Assembly (NCBI RefSeq): GCF_003702045.1
Contig: NZ_RBTP01000065.1
Span: forward strand, 124,001-188,000
Direction of reading: 5' to 3'
Source: Pseudomonas viridiflava
GTDB taxonomy: Bacteria > Pseudomonadota > Gammaproteobacteria > Pseudomonadales > Pseudomonadaceae
DNA: 64,000 nucleotides
The position numbers and the translations under genes were made by a program. The stretch's first letter is position 1. Each line of letters opens with the position of its first letter. The notes below the pieces were generated by a model, which searched no databases, was not told where the DNA came from, and worked only from the letters and a program-made list of their open reading frames with translations. This document shows positions 1-8,625 of this stretch, in pieces.

Positions 1-75
1 GAGAAACCGTACAGCATTTGAGGTGCCTGTTTTTTCACTGCCATACTCGCGGCTTATTGCGGCGTGAGGTGTCTG

Positions 76-1035
76 GTGTTCGATCTCAATGATCTGTTTT
101 ATTTCGCTCAGGTAGTCGAATGCCGAGGGTTTGCACCGGCCGGTCGCAAGCTCGGCATCCCCAAGTCCAAGCTGAGCCGCCGTATTGCCGGGCTTGAAGA
201 GCGTCTGGGCGTCAGGCTGATCCAGCGGTCTACCCGCAAGTTCGCCGTCACCGAAAGTGGGCGTGACTACTACGGGCATTGCGTGGCAATGCTGGTCGAG
301 GCGGACGCTGCCGAAGAAGCCATCCAGCGTTCCAGGTCAGAACCTCAAGGGCGAATCACGCTCAGTTGTCCGCCGACGATGGGCGCGATGGGGGTCAACG
401 AGACTGTCGCCACCTTCATGGCCGCTTACCCCAAAGTGCAGGTTTACATCGAAAGCACCAATCGGCGGGTCGACCCGTTATCCGAAAACATCGATATCGC
501 CTTGCGTGTCCGCTTTCCTCCTCTGGAAGACGAGGGGCTGGTCATCAAGACGCTCGGACATAGCGCGCAGCGTCTGGTCGCGCATCCTGATTTGGCCGCC
601 CACATTTCCGCCAAGTCGTCATTTAAGGACCTGGCCGGGCTGCCCAGCCTGGACCTGACATCGGCTACGCTCAATCATCGCTGGCTGCTGGAAAACGGGC
701 CGGGGCATTACGTGGAGGTTGGTCATACGCCACGGCTCGTCTGCTCGGACCTGGATGCCATCCTTCAGGGGGCGCTGCAAGGCGTAGGCGTGGCGCAGTT
801 GCCCGAAATCCTGGTGAGGAGTGCGCTGCAGCAGGGGCGTCTAGTGGAGTTGTTCGATGCTCATCGGCCCAAGTGTGGCGTCATTCACGCAGCGTTCGCC
901 TCAAGGCGCGGACTGCTTCCTGCGATCAGAGCCATGCTGGATGCGCTGGAGACGTCATTCACAGCGCTCAACCACAACCCCGAATCTATCTATTGTTCTA
1001 TTCATGGGACGAACAATCGCATTCAGGGCGACTAA
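76..1035 (+). CDS. LysR-family transcriptional regulator
   Basis: LysR-type regulator of about 319 residues, cytoplasmic and DNA-binding. The N-terminal winged helix-turn-helix (roughly residues 1-60) carries the usual LysR pattern (FAPAGRKLGIPKSKLSRRI), followed by an effector-binding domain. I chose the GTG at 76, giving MFDLNDLFYF, because GAGG lies about 6 bases upstream; a GTG at 64 is also in frame but has no good ribosome site. The C-terminal 25 residues extend past the usual LysR fold. It sits 72 bases upstream of azoR on the same strand, so it probably controls azoreductase expression. That link is inferred from position; the effector is unknown. Confidence 0.88.
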   Translation: MFDLNDLFYFAQVVECRGFAPAGRKLGIPKSKLSRRIAGLEERLGVRLIQRSTRKFAVTESGRDYYGHCVAMLVEADAAEEAIQRSRSEPQGRITLSCPPTMGAMGVNETVATFMAAYPKVQVYIESTNRRVDPLSENIDIALRVRFPPLEDEGLVIKTLGHSAQRLVAHPDLAAHISAKSSFKDLAGLPSLDLTSATLNHRWLLENGPGHYVEVGHTPRLVCSDLDAILQGALQGVGVAQLPEILVRSALQQGRLVELFDAHRPKCGVIHAAFASRRGLLPAIRAMLDALETSFTALNHNPESIYCSIHGTNNRIQGD

Positions 1036-1107
1036 TCAAGTATTGGCTACAGCGATAGGATGCTCCCACTCAATCGCCCGGTAGCGATTTCACTTGGGAA
1101 GCCCGTT

Positions 1108-1716
1108 ATGAATATCTTGCACATCGACTCCAGCATTCTTGGTGACCATTCGGCGTCGCGTCAGCTCAGCCGCAGCGTGGTCGAGGCCTATCAGACAGCC
1201 CACGTCGACAGCCATGTGACCTACCGCGACCTGGTCAATGAAGCGCTTGCCCATTTCTCTCCCGCTACTCTGGCCGCTGCTGGGACGCCGGTCGAAGGTC
1301 GTGATGCCGCTCAGCGGCAGGAAGTGGATGCCAACGAGGCCACGTTGCAGCAGTTTCTGGATTCGGACGTGGTTGTGATCGGCGCGCCGATGTACAACTT
1401 CACCATTGCGACCCAGTTGAAGGCATGGATCGACCGCATTGCGGTTGCAGGCAGAACGTTCCGCTATTCCGAAGCCGGCCCTGAAGGCCTGTGCGGTGAC
1501 AAGAAAGTCATTATCGTTTCCACCGCAGGTGGCCTGCATGCCGGGCAGCCAAGCGGCGTAGGCCACGAGGAATATCTCAAGCTATTGTTCGGCTTCATCG
1601 GCGTGACTGATCTGCAATTCATTCGGGCAGAGGGCCTGGCTTATGGCGAGGAACCACGCGCCAACGCTCTGACTGCCGCCCGGCGGCACATCGAACAGAC
1701 ACTGTTCGCGACCTGA
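1108..1716 (+). CDS. azoR: FMN-dependent NADH-azoreductase
   Basis: AzoR-family flavodoxin-like quinone/azo reductase, 202 residues, the normal family length. It uses NADH and FMN to reduce quinones and azo compounds by two electrons in the cytoplasm. The N-terminus MNILHIDSSILGDHSASRQL is the FMN phosphate-binding strand-loop, and GAPMYNFTIATQLKAWIDR is the typical AzoR/NQO signature. The ATG at 1108 is preferred over the in-frame upstream ATG at 1060, because the protein fold begins exactly there and GGGAA lies upstream. It probably follows the LysR gene in a small unit. A strong terminator follows. Several azoR paralogues are common in Pseudomonas, so the paralogue number is not assigned. 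Confidence 0.92.
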   Translation: MNILHIDSSILGDHSASRQLSRSVVEAYQTAHVDSHVTYRDLVNEALAHFSPATLAAAGTPVEGRDAAQRQEVDANEATLQQFLDSDVVVIGAPMYNFTIATQLKAWIDRIAVAGRTFRYSEAGPEGLCGDKKVIIVSTAGGLHAGQPSGVGHEEYLKLLFGFIGVTDLQFIRAEGLAYGEEPRANALTAARRHIEQTLFAT

Positions 1717-1741
1717 TAATACGCTTTACCTGTTCACCGGA

Positions 1742-1779
1742 AACTCCACAGCCTGCGCGCACGGCTGTGGAGTTTTTTT
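1742..1779 (+). terminator. Rho-independent terminator after azoR
   Basis: A 12-base stem (AACTCCACAGCC at 1742-1753, GGCTGTGGAGTT at 1763-1774) with a 9-base loop is followed by a T run. It lies 26 bases past the azoR stop. The rest of the 1717-2055 gap shows no convincing gene; it holds only an in-frame upstream extension of the next ORF. Confidence 0.9.
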
Positions 1780-2055
1780 GCGTCTGGAATCAATGAATAA
1801 TTGACAGCTTTCTTACAGGTAGGCCGGTGCCTGCGGCCGTACACTGATCGTCTGTGATAGGTACGGTTCCGGGTTTATGTGCAGTGGTTGGCAATCGCCG
1901 ACATTGGCGACGATATTTGGCCCGGCGTGTGCACTATTTCGATTACGCAGACTCTCATTTGCTGTGAGAGCGGGGCGCTGGAGCATGAGGCTCGACACAA
2001 GCGCATGAATGGACCGTCCGGCAACTCGCCGGACTTGCAAAGGTGGGGCCTTGCT

Positions 2056-3126
2056 ATGGTACGTCTTTGTGCAGTAACGCTGATTCTTCTGCTGAATGGC
2101 CTGATTTCGGTGCACGTGCAAGCAGATGATTTCGAGCCGGGCGACACTCATCTCGGCAACGAGTGGAGCGCGGGCTACCACGAGCTGAATTTTGTCGACC
2201 CGCTGGATTCCCAACTGATGCAGGCTATTGCGTTTTACCCGTCCACCGACGCCGAACACATCAGCACTGTTCAGGGCTACCGGGTCGAGGCGGGTGAAAA
2301 TGCACCCATCGCAATGGGCCGTTTTCCCTTGCTGATGCTGTCTCACGGCAATACCGGTACGCCATTGGCGCTTCACGATCTGGCAACGTCGCTGGCACGC
2401 CAAGGCTTCGTGGTCGTGGCGGTCGTTCATCCTGGCGACAATTATCGCGACCACAGCCGCCTTGGCAGCCTGAGTAATCTCTATGGCCGACCGCTGCAAA
2501 TTTCCGAAGCCATCAGTGCCGCGTTGACCGATCCGATGCTTGCGCCTTATCTGAGTGCGCGGCAGGTTGGCGTGATCGGCTATTCGGCAGGTGGGGAAAC
2601 CGCGCTTATCCTGGCCGGTGCCCGGCCTGAGCTTCAGCGCCTGCGTCAGTATTGCGTTGAACGCCCTCAGGACCGCGATGCCTGCAAGACCCAGGGTGAG
2701 CTCGTGGCGGACCGCGATGACCTGCATCCCCAGGCCGATCCGAGGGTCGGTGCGCTCATGCTCATGGCACCCTTGAGCCTGATGTTCGGCAGGCATACGC
2801 TGGGTGATGTGCATGTCCCGGTGCTGATGTATTCCGGGGATGACGATCAGTTGCTGGCACTGGACAAGAACGCCGAGGCGCTTGCCCGAAAGTTGCCTCA
2901 GGCGCCGGACTACAAGCTATTGGCCGGGGCAGGGCACTTTGTGTTCATGGCGCCCTGCAGCGACGAGCAGCGTGCGACCATGCCGATGGTCTGCAATGAC
3001 CGTGAAGGGGTTGATCGTGAAGACATTCACCGCACCTTGAGCGCCGAAGCGGTCAGGTTCTTCACCAGCACGCTGAGCGCATTCGGCTCGGACAACTCCG
3101 GAATGCAGACCGCCAATCATCAGTAA
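2056..3126 (+). CDS. secreted alpha/beta hydrolase (dienelactone hydrolase-like)
   Basis: Predicted exported alpha/beta hydrolase of 356 residues. Residues 1-23 form a signal peptide (hydrophobic VTLILLLNGL, cleavage near VQA-DD). Mature features are an oxyanion-type HGN (LLMLSHGNTGTP) and the nucleophile elbow GYSAGG around residue 177, with a candidate acid in GDDDQLL and a catalytic His in GAGHFVF. The family resembles predicted dienelactone hydrolases and PAF-acetylhydrolase-like enzymes, so it is probably an ester hydrolase; substrate unknown. The ORF is open back to 1879, but only the ATG at 2056 has an AGG-type ribosome site and places the signal peptide at the N-terminus. It stands alone, convergent with the operon ending at 3239. 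Confidence 0.82.
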   Translation: MVRLCAVTLILLLNGLISVHVQADDFEPGDTHLGNEWSAGYHELNFVDPLDSQLMQAIAFYPSTDAEHISTVQGYRVEAGENAPIAMGRFPLLMLSHGNTGTPLALHDLATSLARQGFVVVAVVHPGDNYRDHSRLGSLSNLYGRPLQISEAISAALTDPMLAPYLSARQVGVIGYSAGGETALILAGARPELQRLRQYCVERPQDRDACKTQGELVADRDDLHPQADPRVGALMLMAPLSLMFGRHTLGDVHVPVLMYSGDDDQLLALDKNAEALARKLPQAPDYKLLAGAGHFVFMAPCSDEQRATMPMVCNDREGVDREDIHRTLSAEAVRFFTSTLSAFGSDNSGMQTANHQ

Positions 3127-3238
3127 TCAGGCTGGACCGCGAAACGGGGTCTTACGGATACGGGCGCGCAGCAGACGAATTGCAGCTCACCAATGGACGC
3201 TAAACCTGCTTCTGCCTGACAGGCGCTCCATTTCAGGT

Positions 3239-3892
3239 TCAGGTATTCAACGAGCGCAGGTAATCGCCAAACCCGCCCCGTGCTTTGGAATCCAGTCGTG
3301 TGCTGGTGGTAACCCTGGGACGACAGCTCCAGGCGATGCGCGCCCCGATCAGTTCCAGTTGACGAACCAGGTGTACGTCCTCATGACACGCCAGCGCAGG
3401 AAAGCCGCCCGCCTGCAAATAGGCCATTGAACTCACACCGAGATTGGCACCGTGTATGTGCCGATGACCGTCACGATGTTGATAGTGCGTGTTATAGGCC
3501 GTTTGGGCAGCGACCGAAATCTCGTGGCCCCAGGCATCCGGTGTGACCGTCCCGCACACGGCGTCGGCGTCAAGCGCCAGCTGTTCCGCCAGCCAGTCGC
3601 TCGCGACGTTACTGTCGCCGTCGGTACACGCCAGCCAGCGCGCGCCCCTGTCGAGCAGAAAAGCCGCTCCCTGAGCGCGTGCCTGGCCCACGTTACGTGC
3701 CTGGATTTCAAGGGTCATGACACCGTAGAGCCCGGCGATCTCCGCCGAGCGGTCAGTGCAGGTGTCGAGTACCACCAGCACTTCGACACATTCACCGTTC
3801 AGGCTCGGGTGGGCGGCAGCCAGCAACACCGTCTCAAGGCACAGACCCAGTAGCCGCTCTTCGTTGTGAACCGGTATCAGAACGCCGATCAT
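3239..3892 (-). CDS. glycosyltransferase family 2
   Basis: Cytoplasmic GT-A-fold glycosyltransferase of 217 residues, the length of a single catalytic domain. It has the GT2 start MIGVLIPVHNEERLL, an internal VLDTCTDRSAEIA strand, the metal-binding acidic motif TDGDSN and a late HEDVHLVRQLE segment resembling the GT2 acceptor/base region. No membrane segment is seen. The ATG at 3892 is preferred because AGGA lies 8 bases upstream; the gene then overlaps the methyltransferase gene by 59 bases. It is last of ten genes in the glycogen-trehalose operon. Donor and acceptor cannot be deduced; a secondary metabolite or lipid acceptor is possible given the PIG-L and methyltransferase partners. Confidence 0.85.
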   Translation of the reverse strand: MIGVLIPVHNEERLLGLCLETVLLAAAHPSLNGECVEVLVVLDTCTDRSAEIAGLYGVMTLEIQARNVGQARAQGAAFLLDRGARWLACTDGDSNVASDWLAEQLALDADAVCGTVTPDAWGHEISVAAQTAYNTHYQHRDGHRHIHGANLGVSSMAYLQAGGFPALACHEDVHLVRQLELIGARIAWSCRPRVTTSTRLDSKARGGFGDYLRSLNT

Positions 3893-4487
3893 CCGCAAAT
3901 TCCTTTACTGCTACAGATGTTTCATCACGACTCCACAGGTCCAGCAGAAAGTCCTGTTCGTGATGGCTGATAAGCCGGTGCATGGAAAGCCGCTCGGCCA
4001 GTACGTCATGGACGCGTTGTGCGTCCAACGGGCAATCGGCAATATCGGGCCGCCAGTGGCAGGCGAGCAGCTGGCCGTCTGGCGTCAGTGCTTCCAGGGC
4101 ACAGTCGATCCAGCGGTGCAGATCATCCAGATCCAGGTAATAGCCCAGTTCGCTGAACACAATCAGATCGAACCGGCCTTCGGGCCACTGTTGTGGCAGC
4201 CGCGCCTGAATCACGCGAGCATGGTCGAAATCCGTCAGTCGTTGTTGGGCCAGCTCCACTGCGCGCCAGGAGGTGTCACAGCACACAAGGCTGTCGCAAC
4301 GGGTGGCCAGTTCAGCGCTCAGCTCGCCATTGGCGCAGCCGGGTTCGAAGACCGCCGAGTAGCGCTCGCACGGCAGTACCGCCAGGCACAACGCACGTTT
4401 GCGGCGTTCGTACCAGCGCTGCTTGAATGCCCAAGGGTCGCTGTCGTTGCGGAACAGCTCGTCGAAATAGTGGTCGGCCACGCTCAT
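3834..4487 (-). CDS. class I SAM-dependent methyltransferase (NodS-like)
   Basis: Methyltransferase of 217 residues with a Rossmann-like SAM fold. Motif I is EPGCANGELSAELA (roughly residues 48-61), followed by the acidic ribose-binding strand CCDTSWRAVELA and motif IV DLIVFSELGYYLD. The fold resembles NodS, an N-methyltransferase acting on a deacetylated amino sugar. That fits well with the PIG-L deacetylase encoded just upstream, whose TGA overlaps this ATG in an ATGA junction. I recall fused PIG-L/methyltransferase proteins in other bacteria, which supports joint action. The actual substrate is not known. Its 3' end runs 59 bases into the GT2 gene. Confidence 0.84.
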   Translation of the reverse strand: MSVADHYFDELFRNDSDPWAFKQRWYERRKRALCLAVLPCERYSAVFEPGCANGELSAELATRCDSLVCCDTSWRAVELAQQRLTDFDHARVIQARLPQQWPEGRFDLIVFSELGYYLDLDDLHRWIDCALEALTPDGQLLACHWRPDIADCPLDAQRVHDVLAERLSMHRLISHHEQDFLLDLWSRDETSVAVKEFADDRRSDTGSQRRAATGSVP

Positions 4488-5257
4488 GTAAACACCACTT
4501 CGAATGGCTGCAGCAGACGCTCCAGCACACCGGCAGGCAGTACGGGTGAAAGGCCGATACCGGGATCACCTTGCAACTGGCTGGCAAACGCGTGTGCTGC
4601 GTGGCGTTTGCGGGAAACGGTTTCAGGGTCCAGCAGCACTTTGCGTGCGCGATCCCAGGGCAGACGCTCATCCTCGGGGTCGGCCCAGTGCCAGGCCCAT
4701 ATGGGCACCTGGTGCAGTTGCGCGCCTGTGGTGAGGCAGGCACGGGCGCTCGCTCGGCCCACCGCTTCATGATCGCCGTGTCCATCGGCTGACCACGTGG
4801 CGAACACCACGTCGGTGGGGCGCAGATGCTGCTCCAGTAGCGCGACCAATCTATCCTCGTCGGCAGCGACATCTCCATCCTGAAAGCCGGCGCGAATCCA
4901 CTCCAGCTTGTCCGGGGGGATCTCCAGTCGCTCGAGGGCTTCGGCGCTTTCCTGAGGGCGGATGGCGCTGAGTCGTTGCACAGGCCATAGCGCAGAGCCA
5001 GGGTGGCTGGCGGTGCCGTCAGTGACCGACACCAGAACAAGGGAGCGCTCCAGTTGCGCCAATTGACGCATCAGACCACCGCAGCCCAGCACCTCGTCAT
5101 CAGGGTGAGGTGCAATGATGACGGCGCGGCAGTTTGGCGGGACCAGAAGGTCCGGCGTGATCGCGGCAAGCCCGGCAAGCTTTGTCGATGCGTTCCAGGC
5201 CGCCAGCGGCGTACCGCGCCCCGACTCGTCGTCACTGACTGCAAATCCTTCGCTCAT
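4484..5257 (-). CDS. PIG-L family deacetylase
   Basis: Zinc-dependent de-N-acetylase of the PIG-L/LmbE family, 257 residues. The zinc motif AHPDDE (in IIAPHPDDEVLGCGG) and the second metal site GHGDHEAVGRA are both present. Family members remove acetyl from N-acetylglucosamine conjugates such as GlcNAc-PI or the mycothiol and bacillithiol precursors. The start is the ATG at 5257, which overlaps the acyl-CoA dehydrogenase stop as ATGA; the ORF is open further upstream but that part is only a shadow of the neighbour. Coupling on both sides suggests fixed stoichiometry with the methyltransferase. The natural substrate is unassigned. Confidence 0.87.
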   Translation of the reverse strand: MSEGFAVSDDESGRGTPLAAWNASTKLAGLAAITPDLLVPPNCRAVIIAPHPDDEVLGCGGLMRQLAQLERSLVLVSVTDGTASHPGSALWPVQRLSAIRPQESAEALERLEIPPDKLEWIRAGFQDGDVAADEDRLVALLEQHLRPTDVVFATWSADGHGDHEAVGRASARACLTTGAQLHQVPIWAWHWADPEDERLPWDRARKVLLDPETVSRKRHAAHAFASQLQGDPGIGLSPVLPAGVLERLLQPFEVVFT

Positions 5258-6288
5258 GATGGGCGGACCTCGGTGTGCAGCGACCAGATAGAGGGGGCCG
5301 GAGCGTGATCGCGCAACTGCGCGCCCAGCGCTGCCAGATCCTGTTCGGCATGGCTCTGGCGCAGGAACACCGGCAAGTCGGCGATCAGGCGCGCGAAGTG
5401 CGCGTCCTTGCAATAAGGCCCCGCGCCCAACGCACGACCTACATGCTGAATGACCTGCTCGGCGCAGTGTTCAACGACCGCACGGCAGCGTCTGGCCAGC
5501 AGTTCTGTGTTGGCTCGTGGGGCGCTGTCGATGTGCAGGGCAGCATCCTGTAAAACGCGAGAAGCACCATAAAGTGCAGTGTCCGCGGCACCCAAATGCG
5601 CAAGCGCGTGGGGCTCGTCCCGCTTGCCGCACTGGTTCAGCAATCGTTGGGCGATGGATCGGGTGGCCCCGTACCAGCAGGCGGCGATGCCGATGCCGCC
5701 CTGCCAAAAGCCCGGCCTGTCGAGATAGGCACCGGGAGCGCCTATTTTCTGCCCTGTGGCGTTGTCGAATAGCACGTCAACACTGCCGGTGGCGCCCATG
5801 CCCACGGCACACCATCCCTCAGTACCGATCTGCACGCCTGGCTGGTCCAGCGGCACGGCCACCAATTGCTGACGCTGCGCTTCATCCCATACCGTGATGA
5901 GCGCATGGCTCAGCGCAACCGCGCCGGAGCACCAGGCCTTGCGGCCTGTGAGCCTCAGCGAGTCGCCTTCGCCGCTTACAAATACCCGGGCTTGCGGTGG
6001 CTCGGCCGCCCACATTCCCCAGGTACTGAATTGTTCGGGGGGCGGGGCACCCAGCTCAGCCATGATCGCCAAGGCGTCTGTGTGCCCCTCGTACAACTTG
6101 CACAACCCCAGATCGTGGCCTGCAACGCAGGCCAGTGCCTGCCAGCGCTCAAGCGTCTGGCCGCTGGCAGGCAGGGGGATCTGGTCAAACCCTTCGCTGA
6201 CGATTGCCTGTAAGCACTCACCCAGCGCACGCGTATCGGCATAGCCGTGCCTGCGCCAGCCGAGAAACTCACTCAAGGCATCAATCAT
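5254..6288 (-). CDS. acyl-CoA dehydrogenase-like flavoprotein
   Basis: Protein of 344 residues with the acyl-CoA dehydrogenase layout: helical N-terminus, a middle beta domain (LRLTGRKAWCSGA, then LFDNATGQKIG), and a helical C-terminal domain ending with a DLPVFLRQSHAEQDLAALG segment typical of FAD-binding members. It is shorter than fatty-acid enzymes (about 380-400), and I could not place the catalytic glutamate, so it may act on an unusual acyl or amino substrate. Its ATG overlaps the glgX stop (ATGA) and its stop overlaps the PIG-L start. The link to glycogen and trehalose metabolism is only genetic. Confidence 0.75.
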   Translation of the reverse strand: MIDALSEFLGWRRHGYADTRALGECLQAIVSEGFDQIPLPASGQTLERWQALACVAGHDLGLCKLYEGHTDALAIMAELGAPPPEQFSTWGMWAAEPPQARVFVSGEGDSLRLTGRKAWCSGAVALSHALITVWDEAQRQQLVAVPLDQPGVQIGTEGWCAVGMGATGSVDVLFDNATGQKIGAPGAYLDRPGFWQGGIGIAACWYGATRSIAQRLLNQCGKRDEPHALAHLGAADTALYGASRVLQDAALHIDSAPRANTELLARRCRAVVEHCAEQVIQHVGRALGAGPYCKDAHFARLIADLPVFLRQSHAEQDLAALGAQLRDHAPAPSIWSLHTEVRPS

Positions 6289-8468
6289 TGCTGGTCTTCA
6301 CGCTTCAGTTCGAACAGCAGCAGCGAGCGAGGCGTAACGGTGTATTCAGTACCGAAACTGAATTGCTCCTTGCTGCGGGCGTCGTCCTGATTGGTGTCGA
6401 TCAGGCACGTGTAGTGCGTGCCTTCCGGTACTTCCGGCAGGGTGAAGTTGACGCCGTCATGATGCGCATTGACCACCAGCAACAGCGTGGCATCGGCACC
6501 CGGACGACGAATACCGGTTTCCTGTGCGCGGCCATCCATCAGCATGCCCAGGCAACGGCCATTGCTGTCGTGCCATTGATCAACGGTCATTTCGTTGCCG
6601 TCCGGCGAGAGCCAGGTCACGTCTTTGACGCCGATTTCTTCGTTGTAATCGCCCACCAGGAAGCGGCTACGACGCAGAATCGGGTAGCTCTGACGCAGCT
6701 TGATCACACGGGTGACAAACTTCAGCAGGGCTTCGCCGTCACCATCAAGATCCCAGTTCACCCAGCCAATTTCGCTGTCCTGGCAGTAGGCGTTGTTGTT
6801 GCCGTGCTGGGTACGGGCGAACTCGTCACCGGCAACGATCATCGGCGTGCCTTGAGCGAGCAACAGGGTGGCGAAGAAGTTACGCATCTGACGCAAGCGC
6901 AGCGCGTTGATTTCCGGATCTTCCGTCGGCCCTTCAACCCCGTGGTTCCAGGACAGGTTGTTATTGCTGCCGTCCTGGTTGTTTTCGTCGTTGGCTTCGT
7001 TGTGCTTGTCGTTGTACGACACAAGATCGTGCAGGGTGAAACCGTCGTGCGCAGTGATGAAGTTCACCGACGCCTGAGGGCGACGACCGCGCTGGTTGAA
7101 CATGTTTCCAGACGCCGTCATGCGCGCTGCGAAGTCGGCCAGTTGGCCTTCGTCGCCTTTCCAGAAGGCCCGTACGGTGTCGCGGAACTTGTCGTTCCAT
7201 TCCATCCAGCCCGGCGGGAAGCCGCCCACCTGATAACCGCCCGGGCCGCAGTCCCACGGCTCGGCAATGAGCTTGACCTGACGCAGGACCGGGTCCTGGC
7301 GGCAGGCGACCAGGAAGCTGTGACGCTCGTCGAAGCCATCGTGGTAGCGACCCAGAATGGTGGCCAGGTCGAAGCGGAAACCGTCGACGTGCATTTCCGA
7401 CGCCCAGTAGCGCAGGGAGTCGGTGACCATCTGCAAGACGCACGGGTGGCTCAGGTCCAGCGTGTTGCCGGTGCCCGAATCGTTGATGTAATAACGCTTG
7501 TCGTCCGGCATCAGGCGGTAGTACGAGGCGTTATCGATGCCGCGCATGGACAGGGTAGGGCCCAGCTCGTTGCCTTCGGCGGTGTGGTTGTAGACCACGT
7601 CCAGAATCACTTCCAGACCGGCATGGTGCATGTGCGCGACCATCTCCTTGAATTCGGCGATCTTGCCGTGTGCAAGGTAGCGTGGGTCCGGGGCGAAAAA
7701 CGCGATGCTGTTGTAGCCCCAATAGTTGGTCATGCCTTTTTGCAGCAAGTGCTGGTCATTGACGAACGCATGGATCGGCAGCAGTTCGACCGAGGTCACG
7801 CCCAGCTTGCGAATGTGATCGACAACTTCGGATGACCCCAGGCCCGCAAACGTTCCACGCAGCTCTTCCGGCACCGAAGGATGACGCATGGTGAAACCGC
7901 GTACGTGGGTTTCGTAGACAATGGTCTTGTCCCACGGGATGCCGACGCGCTGGTCGCGGCCCCATGTGTAGGCAGGGTCGATCACCTTGCTCTTGGGAAC
8001 GAATGGCGCACTGTCACGTTCGTCGAAACTCAGGTCGCCGTCGGGATGGCCGATGGTGTAGCCAAACAGCGCTTCGGACCATTTCAGCTCACCCACCAAC
8101 TGCTTGGCGTACGGGTCGATCAACAGTTTGTTGTGGTTGAAGCGGTGGCCGTTCTGCGGGTCGTACGGGCCGTACACGCGGTAGCCGTAGATCAGGCCGG
8201 GATGCGCGTCCGGCAGGTAGCCGTGGTAGATCTCGTCGGTGTATTCCGGCAGTTCGATCCGCTCAAGCTCCACTTCTCCTGTCGAGTCAAAGAGGCACAG
8301 TTCAACCTTGGTGGCGTTTGCCGAGAAGATCGCAAAGTTGACGCCCAGGCCATCCCAGCTGGCACCGAGTGGGAAGGGAAGTCCTTCACGAATGCGTGAC
8401 GGGGTACTGGCAGGGTTTTCTGGTGTGGCCGAACTTTCATCTGCCGCGGGTGTGGACTTCGTATTCAT
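6285..8468 (-). CDS. glgX: glycogen debranching enzyme GlgX
   Basis: GH13 isoamylase-type debranching enzyme of 727 residues, normal for GlgX/TreX. It hydrolyses alpha-1,6 branches of glycogen in the cytoplasm, releasing linear maltodextrins for TreY and MalQ. The N-terminal carbohydrate-binding module (GLPFPLGASWDGLGVNFAIF) precedes the barrel. GH13 motifs are DVVYNHTAEGN, GFRFDLA with the catalytic nucleophile Asp, AEPWDCGPGGY with the acid Glu, and TAHDGFTLHD. The start at 8468 has GGAAGG upstream. It is the sixth gene of the operon and is separated from the DUF2934 gene by a 157-base structured spacer that may carry its own control. Confidence 0.96.
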   Translation of the reverse strand: MNTKSTPAADESSATPENPASTPSRIREGLPFPLGASWDGLGVNFAIFSANATKVELCLFDSTGEVELERIELPEYTDEIYHGYLPDAHPGLIYGYRVYGPYDPQNGHRFNHNKLLIDPYAKQLVGELKWSEALFGYTIGHPDGDLSFDERDSAPFVPKSKVIDPAYTWGRDQRVGIPWDKTIVYETHVRGFTMRHPSVPEELRGTFAGLGSSEVVDHIRKLGVTSVELLPIHAFVNDQHLLQKGMTNYWGYNSIAFFAPDPRYLAHGKIAEFKEMVAHMHHAGLEVILDVVYNHTAEGNELGPTLSMRGIDNASYYRLMPDDKRYYINDSGTGNTLDLSHPCVLQMVTDSLRYWASEMHVDGFRFDLATILGRYHDGFDERHSFLVACRQDPVLRQVKLIAEPWDCGPGGYQVGGFPPGWMEWNDKFRDTVRAFWKGDEGQLADFAARMTASGNMFNQRGRRPQASVNFITAHDGFTLHDLVSYNDKHNEANDENNQDGSNNNLSWNHGVEGPTEDPEINALRLRQMRNFFATLLLAQGTPMIVAGDEFARTQHGNNNAYCQDSEIGWVNWDLDGDGEALLKFVTRVIKLRQSYPILRRSRFLVGDYNEEIGVKDVTWLSPDGNEMTVDQWHDSNGRCLGMLMDGRAQETGIRRPGADATLLLVVNAHHDGVNFTLPEVPEGTHYTCLIDTNQDDARSKEQFSFGTEYTVTPRSLLLFELKREDQQ

Positions 8469-8517
8469 GGGGCCTTCCTGACGTCGATTGATTTTCTAAG
8501 CGGCCGAAACCGTTATC

Positions 8518-8594
8518 GAAGCCGAGCGGGCTTCAACACTGAAGTTAAAGTTAGGGGTCACCGCAGGTCTCAATAAGAACGTAATGAGACCTGC
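8518..8594 (-). promoter_or_regulatory. two stem-loops in the glgX leader
   Basis: Two perfect inverted repeats lie in the spacer before glgX. The first pairs GCAGGTCTCA (8563-8572) with TGAGACCTGC (8585-8594) around a 12-base loop. The second pairs GAAGCC (8518-8523) with GGCTTC (8529-8534) around 5 bases. Neither has a downstream T run on the minus strand, so they are not ordinary terminators. They could be an operator, an RNA-processing signal or an mRNA stabiliser separating glgX expression from the upstream genes. Confidence 0.55.
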
Positions 8595-8625
8595 AGCAAT
8601 GGACTTGCGTGAGGACAGAAGAGTT

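Noticed and set aside
6204..7835. Long plus-strand ORF opposite glgX
   Set aside because: Antisense shadow of a highly conserved gene; no ribosome site or recognisable domain.
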